This document shows, piece after piece, positions 33,732 through 46,930 of a stretch of 64,000 bases of DNA. The DNA is from Amorphophallus konjac. Its lineage: Eukaryota > Streptophyta > Magnoliopsida > Alismatales > Araceae. Every line of letters begins with the position of its first letter. The first letter of the stretch is position 1. The DNA is taken from NCBI GenBank assembly GCA_022559845.1, contig CM040117.1, forward strand, positions 10,378,856-10,442,855, read 5' to 3'. A model generated the notes under the pieces. The model saw only the letters and a program-made list of their open reading frames with translations, was not told the DNA's origin and searched no databases. A program made the position numbers and the translations under genes.

Positions 33732-36128
33732 TGATGGAGGCATCATCCACAATTCCCTTTGGCTAGGGTCTTCTTCACACTTCGGCACTGTTTGAGTTCG
33801 GGCCTCTCTCTATAAAGGCCCACTTATCCTTTTTATGCTATGTACTTGAGTCATTTGATGTAATTTGCATTTTATTTGAGTCATGTCCCTAGGTCTTGCG
33901 TTTATTTTGCTTGAGTGTCATTAGAATGTGTAATGTGCTAATTGGGCCCATTTCTTCGGGCTTGGCCCAATGAGCTCCCCTACCCCTTCGGTTATTTGTC
34001 AATGAGTCTTTTGTCAGGGTCTTATTGTAAAATGTGGGTTTCCTATATATAGGGCCCCATTTCTTTCATTTGGAGCTAATGAATCAATCAATGAAAAAAA
34101 TGCCATTTGAGAGTCCAAAGCTTAGTTTAGTGGAGTGATTCCAACATTTTTTGGGTGAGAAACCCTAGGGGAGAGATTCCCCACCCTTTCCTCTCGTAAT
34201 CCCTCTTTTTCACTCCACTTTCTCTCTCCTCAACACCCAATTTCGAATTTTCTTCTCTCTCCTCCCTTCCCAACCACCTCAACCCCCACCTACCATCATT
34301 AAAGCCCTCCACTTCCCCATGGCCTCCATTACTCCACCCCCCTAGTCCCAAGGAGATCCCTCACCATTCCAACACAATCTTCTCTATTCCAACACAATCT
34401 TCCCCCATTCCAACACACTCATCCCTCTTCCCCACACAATCCCCCACATTCCAAAGCCATTTTGAATTTGAAATCCCTTCCCTTCATATCCTTTGGCCGC
34501 CCCCCTCTCCTCCTCTCTAGCCTAGTTCGCCCCCCTCTCCTTCCATTCTCCACCACCACTTGCCCTCACACCCTCCATCCACCAGCTGAAACCTTCGCCC
34601 CTCCTCTTCTTCATCCACCTCCCCCCTGCCATTAGCAACCCTCCACCTCTTCCATACCTCCCCTCCACCTTTCTTCATCCCCCTTCACCATACACCACTC
34701 TCTCCTTCTTCTTGTTAGATCCCTTGGGGGCTTTGTCAAAGTTGCAGGTTGCTGTTCAAGAGATGCAGTTGTACCCGAAGCTTGCAGAAGGTACCACGGT
34801 TTGCTACCTGCGATTCTGAAGGCATAAGAGGCATCCACGGAAGCGTCTGCCAGTCCTCTTCGTCTCGAAAGTGGTTTCGTCCTCATTGGAGCTCGGTGCT
34901 GTCCGGGACCTCCATTCTCCCACAGCTGCGTGGTTCTGCCTTGGCTGAGGACCTAAGCCGGCTTAGAAGCTCTGCCACGACCAGCCCCGAAGGAATCAGT
35001 CCTCAAGTCCTTCTTCAAAGTTCTTCATCGGCCTGTCTACTTTCAGAATCAAGAAGCGGAAGTCCATTACGCATCCGGGAACAGAAGTTACCAATTTTCT
35101 TCCACGGTCGCGCGGCTCTGCCTCCCCCAGTCTGCATCGACACCTCCTCACTCTTCTGGCTCCACCGATCGTCTCCGTTCTCTTCTGGCGTCCCCGTTTC
35201 TTTTGCTGCAAAGAGGACTCACCCACGATTCTAACGGCGCTGACAGCATCAAATTTGGAGTTCGGGAGCGGCCAGGACAGCCTCTGCATCCTACTGTTGG
35301 TGACCTACTCCTGCTAGTCCGAGAAACAGAGGCCCTGTTCAAGCTCCTGCCCCGACCTACAGCGACTCCAGAAGAAATTACAAAAATTCTGAGGCATTCC
35401 CCTTCCTGTTACGAAGATTTCGCCGCTGGTCTCGCCATCAGCAAACTTCCTGAGCAATATCTACAACAGCAACACCGACCCTCTGTCCTGGTTCGCAGAC
35501 AGCAGGCAGATTCGGCGTCCACCCTTGTTCCTCGTTCTTTGCTTTGGTTTCCCCACCCCGCTTGGCCGGCTGAAGGCCCCTCCCTGCGTGGAGGTAGTAT
35601 TGATGTAATATCAATAACACCCACCCCAAGTTCCCCCTCCTGCGAGAGGTGTAGTGGTGTACTTTGTTTGGGCAGGTCAAGCGACACCGCCGCGGCGTGT
35701 GGGGATCCACTCGCCTCCCCGCTCGCCCTCGTCTCCGACCGGGACCGGTTTCTTCAAACCGGTCGAGTAAGTGCTCAAACTTTCACTCCAATTAGTGCTT
35801 GTCTTTCAATATTAGTTCTTAATTCCGCTGGTTATGCGAGTGAGAGCCCGATCCTCAAGCCCCATAAACTTGAGTGATCACCGTGGGAATATTGTAACCG
35901 TTGCCGTTGGCACTTTGTCGGCCCCCTTGATTTGGGTACCCATACCCATTGGGAATCATTCTTGGCCTTGCTGGCCCTCTACCAGCAAGGGCCCAACCCC
36001 ACATCCTCCCCTTGGCATTGCCAAGTCACCCCGGGCTTGGGTGAGTGACGATAGAGCGGTGGCCCAACTTGGCCCGTTTTGAATGCGATTGTGCTTGCTT
36101 GCATTAGGTCCAACGTTGTGTCACATCA
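33732..36128 (+). repeat. 5' LTR of the chromodomain element
   Basis: Matches 41503-43897 throughout. It contains TATATATAGG near 34044, a long pyrimidine-rich tract (34150-34720) and GC-richer sequence to the end. The first 64 bp also encode the last residues of the polyprotein in the 3' copy. Confidence 0.95.
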
Positions 36129-36130
36129 AG

Positions 36131-36142
36131 TGGTATCAGAGC
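36131..36142 (+). other. Primer-binding site, initiator Met-tRNA type
   Basis: TGGTATCAGAGC lies two bases after the LTR end, the same primer type as in the Tekay element. Confidence 0.9.
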
Positions 36143-36223
36143 AAGTCTTTGACTTGTCTCTATCAAGTCTAAGTCCTAGGACCATTGCATTGTGTGTCCC
36201 TCATCATTTACCCCTTGTCTTGC

Positions 36224-39200
36224 ATGTCCACCCGTAGTGGTGCTAGTTACCGATTTGATCCTTCATCCTCCAATCCACCCATGGATCCCAATCCTCAACC
36301 CAATCAAGATGCTCCTAGGGAGGAACCCCAAAGCCAAATGAATAGGGTAGATGCTGCCCTTACCAACATCCTTGCCCAACTTGCCTCCCTTAACACTCGA
36401 ATTGCTCGGTTAGAAGAACATGAGGTCCACCCAAGGGACAACGAGCCTAGAGTCCACCCTCCATATGTTGACCTTCATAGGGAAGACCCTCACCCAAGGA
36501 ATAATGAACTAAGAGGCCATCCACCACATGGTGAGTTGCCTAGAAATGAGTTCCACCCAAGGAACAATGAGCCTAGAGTCCACCCTCCACATGTTGAGCC
36601 CCAAAGGGATGATCCCCATCTAAGGAACAATGAGCCTAGAGTCCACCCTCCATATGTTGAACCTCATAGGGAAGATCCCCATCTAAGGAATTATGAGCCA
36701 AGAGTTCATCCACCACATGGTGACTTGTATAGGAATGAGTTCCACCCAAGGAACAATGACCCAAGAGTCTACCCTCCACATGTTGAGCCTCATAGGGAAG
36801 AGTTCCATCCGAGGAATCATGGACCAAGAGCCTATCATCCACATGCTGAAATCTATAGGGAGGACTTGGACTTTGACCCCTACTATAACCATGAGAGACC
36901 CCGCCATCATCCAATTCATGAAAGGCGTCCACGGGACGACCCGGATGACCCCCTCTTAAGGATGATTAAAGTAGAGGCCCCAAACTTTGATGGTTCCCAT
37001 GAACCAAGTGTCTACTTAGAATGGGAGACCGCCATGGACCAATACTTTGAATGGTATCCTATGTCCGACCAAAGGAGGGTAAGGTTGGCCAAAATGCATC
37101 TTGTCAAATTAGCCAAAACATATTGGTTAAACCAAGAGGGTCTAAGAAGGATTAGGCGGGGAGAGCCTATTGAAACTTGGGCGGGAATGAAGAACCTACT
37201 TAGGAACAAATACCTTCCCCAATCCTACCATCAAATGCTCTTAGATGAATGGCAAAGCCTCACCCAAGAGGGGAAGACCGTAGTAGAATATATTGAAAAG
37301 TTTGACTCCTACCTTTTGAAGTGTGGAGTTCATGAGGACCCGGAAGTTACCTTGTCCCGCTTTAGGAATGGGCTTCAAAGTCACATCAAAAGAGAGCTTT
37401 TCATGAGAGATGTTGATAACCTTGAGATAGCTTATCAAATAGCTAGGGATGTAGAAAGATTCTCTAGGATCCCTCGATTTGCTACTCCCCGACCGGTCGA
37501 CCCCAAAAACATGGGACCACGACCCATTCCGGCCACTCCCATGAAAGCCCATAACCCAAGTGGGAACACCCCATTAAGGTCTTACAACCCCCCTCCCACC
37601 ATCACTCCAAACAAACCCACTCCTAGTCACCCCCTCCCACGGAGGGAAGACATTCCCAAAGGCCCAAATGTAGGAACTACTTCGGGTAGTGGGCACCAAA
37701 AATGTTTTAGGTGTCAAGGGTTTGGCCACTTTGCGGGGCAATGTCCATCCAAGGGATCATCTAACTTGTTTATTGAGGAAGAAGCTCCACCCCAAAAAGA
37801 GCTTGAAGATGTCGTGGAGGACCATGAAGCCTCATTAGATTGGGAGGAAGAGTATGAAACACAATACCAAACCCAATACCTAGAATCAGGGCTAGATCAC
37901 ACAACTCCATCTACCAACTCTCATCTAGGAGTGATTAGATGCACCCTCACCAAACCTCAAGAAGAGGATTGGCGTCGAACTTCAATCTTTCACACCTTTG
38001 TCAAAATAGGGAATCATGTAAGGAAAGTGATCTTGGATAGTGGGAGTTGTGTCAATGCCGTGTCACCCGATACCGTCAAGCTTCTTGGGCTAGCTATCAC
38101 CCCTCACCCAAGTCCATACCGGGTCTCATGGATCAACAACAACTCCATCCCGGTCAACACTCAATGTCTTGTGCCCCTCACCTTCTCCTCATACCATGGT
38201 CAAATATGGTGTGACATCATACCCATGGAAGTAGGTAGCATCCTACTAGGAAGACCTTGGCTTTATGATGTAGATGCCACTATCTTGGGTAGAAGCAATA
38301 AGTGCACCTTTGAACATGAGGGTAAGACTATCCGTCTTAACCCCTCCCCACCTCGTCCCATGACCAAGAGGGACACTCCCCCTCAAGGACAACACCCCAC
38401 CCCCACACAAGTCTCGGGGAACTCCACCCCTCCAACCCCATCCCCTACCCAAACTCCCAAACAAAGTGGGACCTCGGGGTTGGCCAAGGGTCTTCATCTC
38501 ATCACTAGAAAAGAACTTGAAGAGGAGATAGTTCGAGGAATACCATTTTGTGCGGTGGTCATTTGTCTAGGAGAACCCACTTCCACCAATCCACATCCCA
38601 TAGAAATCCAACAACTCCTAGAAGAATTCCATGATGTGTTCCCAACGGAGCTCCCGGACCAACTCCCTCCCATGCGGGATGTGCAACATGCCATCGATCT
38701 AGTCCCGGGAGCCACTCTCCCAAACCTTCCTCATTATCGCCTCAATCCCACGGAACATGCCGAACTTAGGAGGCAAATAGAGGAACTCATTAGGAAGGGC
38801 TTCATTCGCATTAGCAAAAGCCCATGTGCCGTCCCGGCCCTTCTAACTCCCAAAAAGGATGGGTCATGGCGAATGTGTGTGGATAGTCGGGCCATTAACA
38901 AAATCACCGTCAAGTATAGGTTTCCCATCCCTAGGCTTGATGACATGCTTGATATGTTAACCGGAGCCACCATCTTCTCCAAAATTGACCTTAAGAGTGG
39001 CTATCACCAAGTTAGAGTAAGGCCCGGAGATGAGTGGAAAACGGCTTTCAAAACCAAAGATGGCCTTTTTGAATGGCTAGTCATGCCTTTTGGGCTTTCA
39101 AATGCTCCAAGTACTTTCATGCGTCTTATGACGGAGGTCCTTAGGCCCTTCATTGGGATCTTTCTAGTGGTCTATTTTGATGATATACTCATCTATAGTC

Positions 39201-41566
39201 AAACCCAAGAAGCCCACCTTGATCACCTTAGGCAAGTTTGTATCATCCTTCGTCGAGAGAGCCTATTTGCCAACTTAGGAAAGTGCCACTTCATGACCAC
39301 ATCCCTCACCTTCCTAGGATTTGTGGTGTCAACCAAAGGCGTCTCCATGGACCCCGAGAAGGTCCAAGCTATCATTGATTGGCCAGAACCCCACACCCTA
39401 CACGAGGTCCGAAGTTTTCATGGATTGGCCACATTCTATAGGAGGTTCATTCGAGGGTTTAGCACTATCACTGGCCCAATCACCGATTGTCTCAAGAAGG
39501 GGACTTTTGTATGGACCAAATCAGCCTCCAAAGCCTTCCAAGAACTTAAGGAGAAGTTGACCCAAGCCCCGGTCCTATGCCTTCCCGATTTCTCTAAAGT
39601 CTTTGAAGTCACATGTGATGCATCCGGGATAGGGATAGGAGGGATTCTTAGTCAAGAGGGACACCCGGTAGCCTTCTTTAGTGAGAAGCTTTGTGATGCT
39701 AAGACAAAATACTCCACTTATGACAAGGAGTTCTATGCCGTGGTTCAGTCCCTCTGACATTGGAGGCACTACTTGTTGCCCAAAGAGTTTGTCATCTTTT
39801 CCGACCATGAGGCCCTCAAATACCTCAACTCCCAACAAAAGCTAAATGCCCGACATGCCCGATGGGTTGAGTTCATCCAATCCTACACTTTTGTCATCAA
39901 ACACAAGGCCGGGAGTGAGAATCGAGCGGCGGATGCCCTTAGTAGGAAAGTTTCCTTGTTATCCACTATCCAAGTGGAAGTGACCGGATTTGATAGAATC
40001 AAGGATGAGTACCCTAGCTGCCCCGACTTTGGGCACATCTATACCACCTTGACCACCCCTTCTAGTAAGGAACATGAGGGATTTATCTTAGAGGATGGGT
40101 TCCTCTTCAAGGGACCCAAGCTTTGCATCCCACGGACCTCACTCCGTGACTTCTTGATTTGGGAAATACATGCGGGAGGGCTAGCTGGCCATTTTGGAGT
40201 CCACAAAACCATTGCCCTAGTTGAGGGACAGTTTTATTGGCCTAGTCTCAAGAGAGATGTAGGCAAGGTTGTGGGTCAATGCCGAACATGTGCCTCGGCC
40301 AAACAACTGAAACAAAATACCGGCCTATATACCCCACTCCCCATCCCTGACCGGCCATGGCAAGACCTAAGCATGGACTTTGTGCTAGGATTACCCAAGA
40401 CTCAAAGAAGGCATGACTCCATCTATGTGGTGGTTGATAGATTTTCAAAAATGGCCCACTTTATCCCATGCTCCAAAACCTCCGATGCCTCCCATGTAGC
40501 CCGATTGTTCTTTGATGAGGTTGTCCGCCTCCATGGACTACCCAAAACCATAGTCTCCGATAGAGATGTCAAGTTCACTAGCTACTTCTGGAAAACTCTT
40601 TGGCACATGATGGGTACCCTCCTTAAATTTTCCACTGCCTACCACCCCCAAACAGATGGCCAAACCGAAGTTGTCAATCGGAGTCTAGGGAACCTCCTTA
40701 GGTGCCTTGTTGAGGATCGACCGGGAAATTGGGATCTCATCCTACCCCAAGCTGAGTTTGCATATAACAACTCCATCAATAAGTCCATAGGGATGAGTCC
40801 ATTTGAAGCTGTGCATGGGTACAAACCAAGAAAACCTTCCGATCTCATTCCCCTTCCCCAGCATGCTAGAATGTCCATTTCAGCCGAGTCTTTTGCACAA
40901 CATATTAGAGAATTGCATGAAGAAATTCGCAAGCACATCAGCAAAAAGAATGAGGCTTATAAAAGGCTGGCCGACTCTCATCGGCGTCACCAAGAATTCC
41001 AAGTGGGTGACTTTGTGATGGTAAGGATGGAGAGGCTCTCCCCGGGAGCCAACTCTAAACTGAGGCCACGTGGGGCTGGTCCCTTCCAGGTCTTGAGGCG
41101 CATAGGTGCAAATGCCTACGAGTTAGATCTCCCTGAGGAGTATGGAATAAGTCCCACATTCAATGTTGCCAACCTAGTGCCATATAAGGGACCCACGGTG
41201 GTACCTAGTGAGGAGATTGAGCCTACCTCTTCCCTTGAGAGAGCACCCACCCATGATGATAAACCACCAGCCAAGAGAGTCCAGCGTGAACAAATTGAAC
41301 GAATATTGGATGAACAAGTCACTACCACTCGGAGCAAGGTATATGAGCGCTATCTCGTCAGGTGGAAGGATCGGCCTCCTTCGGAGGATTCTTGGGTGAG
41401 TCGGGAGGATCTCCAGCGGTTGGATCCGGACCTCCTCGAGCAGTACCACAGTCGGATGGACCCATACTCGACGGAGTGGAGCTCTTCACAGCCCAGGAGA
41501 TTTGATGGAGGCATCATCCACAATTCCCTTTGGCTAGGGTCTTCTTCACACTTTGGCACTGTTTGA
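36224..41566 (+). pseudogene. Gag-pol polyprotein of the chromodomain element (one in-frame stop)
   Basis: A single frame of about 1,780 codons, starting MSTRSGASYRFDPSS. Gag carries a repeated His/Pro/Arg-rich segment (residues about 66-220), the Gag core (VYLEWETAMDQYFEWYP) and a CCHC knuckle, CFRCQGFGHFAGQC (residue about 494). Protease follows with VILDSGSCVNAV (about 602), then RT with KKDGSWRMCVDSRAINK and YFDDILIYS (about 985), RNase H with CDASGIGIGGIL, integrase with an HHCC region and the catalytic MDFVLGLP, VSDRDVKF and QTEVVNRSLG, and last a chromodomain, YERYLVRWKDRPPSEDSW (41343-41396). The only stop is TGA 39755-39757 inside RNase H, where the family has Arg (CGA to TGA). The frame ends 64 bp inside the 3' LTR, as reported for some centromeric chromoviruses; clade assignment needs a tree. 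Confidence 0.92.
36421..36860 (+). repeat. Protein-coding tandem repeat in gag
   Basis: About eight in-frame copies of a 20-22 residue unit resembling HPRNNEPRVHPPHVEPHRED, rich in His, Pro, Arg and Asn. The DNA unit is about 60-66 bp and the frame is kept throughout. It lies between the Gag N-terminus and the Gag core. Confidence 0.88.
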
Positions 41567-43897
41567 GTTCGGGCCTCTCTCTATAAAGGCCCACTTATCC
41601 TTTTTATGCTATGTACTTGAGTCATTTGATGTAATTTGTATTTTATTTGAGTCATGTCCCTAGGTCTTGCGTTTATTTTGCTTGAGTGTCATTAGAATGT
41701 GTAATGTGCTAATTGGGCCCATTTCTTCGGGCTTGGCCCAATGAGCTTCCCTACCCCTTCGGTTATTTGTCAATGAGTCTTTTGTCAGGGTCTTATTGTA
41801 AAATATGGGTTTCCTATATATAGGACCTCATTTCCTTCATTTGGAGGTAATGAATCAATCAATGAAAAAAATACCATTTGAGAGTCCAAAGCTTAGTTTA
41901 GTGGAGTGATTCCAACATTTTTTGGGTGAGAAACCCTAGGGGAGAGATTCCCCACCCTTCCCTCTCTTAATCCCTCTTTTTCACTCCACTTTCTCTCTCC
42001 TCAACACCCAATTTCGAATTTTCTTCTCTCTCCTCCCTTCCCAACCACCTCAACCCCCACCTACCATCATTAAAGCCCTCCACTTCCCCATGGCCTCCAT
42101 TACTCCACCCCCCTAGTCCCAAGGAGATCCCTCACCATTCCAACACAATCTTCTCTATTCCAACACAATCTTCCCCCATTCCAACACACTCATCCCTCTT
42201 CCCCACACAATCCCCCACATTCCAAAGCCATTTTGAATTTGAAATCCCTTCCCTTCATATCCTTTGGCCGCCCCCCTCTCCTCCTCTCTAGCCTAGTTCG
42301 CCCCCCTCTCCTTCCATTCTCCACCACCACTTGCCCTCACACCCTCCATCCACCAGCTGAAACCTTCACCCCTCCTCTTCTTCATCCACCCCCCCTGCCA
42401 TTAGCAACCCTCCACCTCTTCCATACCTCCCTTCCACCTTTCTTCATCCCCCTTCACCATACACCACTCTCTCCTTCTTCTTGTTAGATCCCTTGGGGGC
42501 TTTGTCAAAGTTGCAGGTTGCTGTTCAAGAGATGCAGTTGTACCCGAAGCTTGCAGAAGGTACCACGGTTTGCTACCTGCGATTCTGAAGGCATAAGAGG
42601 CATCCACGGAAGCGTCTGCCAGTCCTCTTCATCTCGAAAGTGGTTTCGTCCTCATCGGAGCTCGGTGCTGTCCGGGACCTCCATTCTCCCACAGCTGCGC
42701 GGTTCTGCCTCGGCTGAGGACCTGAGCCGGCTTAGAAGCTCTGCCACAACCAGCCCCGAAGGAATCAGTCCTCAAGTCCTTCTTCAAAGTTCTTCACCGG
42801 CCTGTCTACTTTCAGAATCAAGAAGCGGAAGTCCATTCCGCATCCGGGAACAGAAGTTACCAATTTTCTTCCACGGTCGCGCGGCTCTGCCTCCCCCAGT
42901 CTGCATCGACACCTCCTCACTCTTCTGGCTCCACCGATCGTCTCCGTTCTCTTCTGGCGTCCCCGTTTCTTTTGCTGCAAAGAGGACTCACCCACGGTTC
43001 TAACGGCGCTGACGGCATCAAATTTGGAGTTCGGGAGCGGCCAGGACAGCCTCTGCATCCTACTGTTGGTGACCTACTCCTGCTAGTCCGAGAAACAGAG
43101 GCCCTGTTCAAGCTCCTGCCCCGACCTACAGCGACTCCAGAAGAAATTACAAAAATTCTGAGGCATTCCCCTTCCTGTTACGAAGATTTCGCCGCCAGTC
43201 TCTCCATCATCAAACTTCCTGAGCAATATCTACAACAGTAACACCGACCCTCTGTCCTGGTTCACAGACAGCAGGCAGATTCGGCGTCCACCCTTGTTCC
43301 TCGTTCTTTGCTTTGGTTTCCCCACCCCGCTTGGCCGGCTGAAGGCCCCTCCCTGCGTGGAGGTAGTATTGATGTAATATCAATAACCCCCACCCCAAGT
43401 TCCCCCTCCTGCGAGAGGTGTAGTGGTGTACTTTGTTTGGGCAGGTCAAGCGACACCGCCGCGGCGTGTGGGGATCCACTCGCCTCCCCGCTCGCCCTCG
43501 TCTCCGACCGGGACCGGTTTCTTCAAACCGGTCGAGTAAGTGCTCAAACCTTCACTCCAATTAGTGCTTGTCTTTCAATATTAGTTCTTAATTCCGCTGG
43601 TTATGCGAGTGAGAGCCCGATCCTCAAGCCCCATAAACTTGAGTGATCACCATGGGAATATTGTAACCGTTGCCGTTGGCACTTTGTCGGCCCCCTTGAT
43701 TTGGGTACCCATACCCATTGGGAATCATTCTTGGCCTTGCTGGCCCTCTACCAGCAAGGGCCCAACCCCACATCCTCCCCTTGGCATTGCCAAGTCACCC
43801 CGGGCTTGGGTGAGTGACGATAGAGCGGTGGCCCAACTTGGCCCGTTTTGAATGCGATTGTGCTTACTTGCATTAGGTCCAAGGTTGTGTCACATCA
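41503..43897 (+). repeat. 3' LTR of the chromodomain element
   Basis: Direct repeat of 33732-36128, starting TGATGGAGG and ending CACATCA. The second ATGGT target copy follows at 43898-43902. Differences from the 5' LTR are scattered single substitutions, mostly transitions, and one 2-bp indel near 42392. Confidence 0.95.
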
Positions 43898-43902
43898 ATG
43901 GT

Positions 43903-44413
43903 GCATCATATAGCTCCCGGGGTCTGCCCCGTTCCTACCAAGAATTTCGGGAAGCGCCAACATCGGAACCCCCGAAGGAAGGCTGATGCTGCTGTGACCG
44001 AACGTCTCTCTATGTCCGGCAAGTCTTTGCTGGTCGGTGGTCTCCGCGTCTTCCTCGATGGACGCCCAGCTCGAGTGAGCCCGGATCGGGTGATCCCTAC
44101 CGTACCAGTCTACAACTCCTATCAGGCCCTTTCTGGAAGAAGAGTTGATGAGGAAGAAGCCGGCCGCCATGGCCAGAGAAGGTTGGCCCCCAAGCCAAGA
44201 AGATTCAAACAGGTTTGGGTCCCCAAAAAGGTCCAGCCTGTCTACCAAGATGCTCCAGTCCAATACCGCTCCAGATTTGACGGAGCAGACAAGACCAAGA
44301 AGAGGGGCCGTTCCCCGAAGAAGGAAGAGACGGTTGTGGACCCTCCACACCGTGGAAGCTTTAGGGCCTGCGCCCGACAGGCCAACATCCCCGCTGTGGG
44401 AGGAAGATTTTAG
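43903..44413 (+). pseudogene. Tat-B gag leader frame, second part
   Basis: In phase with 33460-33731 across the inserted element. It encodes a basic stretch with TKNFGKRQHRNPRRKAD, LLVGGLRVFLDGRPARVSPD and PKKVQPVYQDAPVQYRSRF, and stops at 44411-44413. I recognise no domain. The high Arg/Lys content would suit nucleic-acid binding, but that is only inference. Confidence 0.5.
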
Positions 44414-44452
44414 CAGACTGCCGAAAGATCTCGGCTTGCTTACATCCCTCCA

Positions 44453-46900
44453 ATGGGAGGTCGACAACTATCCCTGACCCTGCATCCGGGCCGAGGGCAT
44501 GAAGAAATGACCAGTATTGTCAGGAGCTATTTTAGGGGATTAGGCAACCCCTCCTTGGGCCAACAATGGCTGTTACAAGCAGCCATGGCTGAAGAAGATC
44601 ACTGCTCATCAATGGCAGTGGAAGAAGAAGAAGAAGACAGAAGAATGACGTCATCGGTCGATGGCAATGGGTATGAGGACAGCTTTGATGTTCAGGCCGA
44701 TGAAACTACTCCCCACCAAGCGGAAAGGAGAAGAGTCTCTGTGTTTGAAAGGTTCACCTTCCCGAAAAATGTCAAAAGGAGGATTTGCAGATAGAGACGA
44801 AGGATGCATATTTTCACTTGCAACATGGCTGGGATATCTGGCCATTATAGAAGATTGCCCGAGGAGCCTCAGGAGTTGGCCCGGCTGGCTGGAAGACCGG
44901 GGCCGAGTACTCGAAGGGCGGAAGCCGCAAGGGAGAACCTGGCGGCAACCAAGAGGAAGCAAACTCTGTCCCACCTCTAGCAGCATGACAAGGATGTTAT
45001 TCTCACCGCAAATGTGGTGACGGCAGAAGAAGAAGAAGACGTCTTGCTCGACATCCTACCTGAGGGTGCATCTGGCGAGACGATAAAGGCTATCCCCAGC
45101 ACTGCATATATGGATCCGGCCGTACTGATGATACTCCAAAGGTACCGCCAAGAGATAGAACAACTGAAAAATCAATTGATGGAGAAGACGGAGTAGTCTT
45201 CAGCATCCAAGCAGCCTGATATGCAGGCCGAGTCATCAAGGGGAGCCGTCAACCAAAACGACTTCCCCCCACTCTACACCCTGCCTCAGTCGGCAGAACC
45301 GAGCTTGACGACAACTCAACAGCGCCCATCACAGCCGTCGATGCCGCTGGTGCTACCACAGGTGCACCAGACGCCTCCACTACTGTGTCCTCCGCCGCAG
45401 GCGACCACCCTGGTCACCCCCTACTTGCAGCGGGCACACTTCTACCCAGAATCGGTTGATTCGACCGTCATGAGCAAAATGATGGTGGAAAGGATGATCG
45501 AGCTCAAGCTCGCTGAAAGGGCCGAAGGCGACTATGTCGCATTCGATGCATATATGGTTCCATACCCGCCGCATCATGCTGCCAAGCGGATCCCTCATGG
45601 GATTAGCAAGCCGCCAAAGTTCGACAAGTTCAACGGGAAGGGATCCCCAAAGGAACATGTCGCCTACTACATGACCGTCATGGGTGACCTGGCCACTAAC
45701 GAGTCATATTTATTAAAGTTTTTCGGGTCCTCACTCACAGGGCTCGCATTCGAATGGTACTCCAACCTTCCGGCCGGGTCGATCAGCGACTGGTCGGACA
45801 TGCAGAGAAAGTTCAGAGAAAGATTCCATGTCACAGAGAGGGAGGTCACAGTGGTTGAACTCTATTCAACAAAATAGAGGGCAGATGAGACGGCCCTTGA
45901 CTACATCAAGAGGTGGAAGAACCTCGGAATGAGATGCAAGCGGCCCCCGCACCAGGAGGATGCTGTACAGATCTACAAGCAGAACCTCAGGAGAGAGGTG
46001 CTGGAAAAAATGATTGGTATAGAAATTCGGTCGTTCGACTGCCTGAATAATATTGTGGCCGAGGTAGAAGCCTTTCTGGCAAAACCCGTCCCTACACCAA
46101 ATATTGCCGCTGCACAAAAAGGCAAGGCAGCAGAGCGGCGCCAGGCACCGAAAGAAGCAAACGCCCTTGATATCAAGGCGTTTGAACAACAAAAAGACAA
46201 ATGCAAGAAGACGGCTACCCCTCAGCCTGCTAGAACCGAGGATGGCAAAGAAGGTCCGTCACTCCGGGATAAAATGAAGAAGGCCTACTCTTTCCCGAAG
46301 GAGAAGACCAGGATCTTGTTTGACTGGGTTACCCAGTATGATAGGGTCACCCTGCCTGAGCCAAAGAGGCCGGATGACCTGAAGAGAAGAGATAGCCCAA
46401 GATTCTGCCCCTACCACCAGATGCTGGGGCATCCAATTGAGGACTGTTATGTTTTCAAGGATATTATCGAAAGCATGATAAAGAAAGAAGAGATAGAGCT
46501 GGGGGAGTACAAGGTTGACCCTCCACAACCACATGAGGCGCCTCTAAGAAGAGCCGCCATCAACATGGTCTCTTTATATCAAGCATTGCCTGACGAGACC
46601 GCAGAAGCCAGTACTCAACACACCTATGAAGTCTGCTTTCTGGCCTCAGTAAGAGAACAAGAGGGATGGCAGCAAGTCTCTGCAAGAACCAAGAAAAGGG
46701 GCATGCCTCGCCCAGCAGTGGGGGCACATATTCGTGGCATCACACCACGACCCCCTTCGCCAGTGGCAACACCTGTATGAACCAATTCAACAGCAGTCAT
46801 CAGAATACCTACCCATAACTGGAGGAGGCAGACTCCGTTGCCGGCAGTCAAGGAAATTAGTCCAGAAGCCTGGCGGCTATAGGACTACATAAATGGGCTA
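44453..46900 (+). pseudogene. Tat-B gag
   Basis: Acidic N-terminal segments (44453-45196) precede the Gag core. From 45014 one frame runs through several stops. It gives PPKFDKFNGKGSPKEHVAYY, then LLKFFGSSLTGLAFEWYSNL, and MQRKFRERFHVTEREVTVVE, all typical of Tat Gag. A TAG at 45875-45877 interrupts just before RADETALDYIKRWKNLGMRC; the family has Gln there. Downstream is the Tat-type Cys/His motif FCPYHQMLGHPIEDCYVFKD (about 46400-46460). Further stops are at 45194-45196, 46778-46780 and 46878-46880. Confidence 0.8.
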
Positions 46901-46930
46901 GATGAATATGTACAACCCGAGCTAGAACCT

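Larger units (their letters stand above)
33732..43897 (+). mobile_element. Ty3/gypsy chromodomain element, nearly intact
   Basis: The 10,166-bp element has LTRs of 2,397 and 2,395 bp that begin TGATGGAGG and end CACATCA, flanked by a perfect ATGGT target duplication (33727-33731 and 43898-43902). It has a Met-tRNA primer site and one long gag-pol frame with a single stop. I counted roughly 35-40 differences between the LTRs by eye, about 1.5%, which implies a recent insertion. It sits inside Tat-B, which is therefore older. Confidence 0.95.

Noticed and set aside
34749..35877. Frames of 161 and 224 codons in the chromodomain element LTR
   Set aside because: Both lie entirely inside the LTR and recur, with changes, in the other LTR; no recognisable domain.
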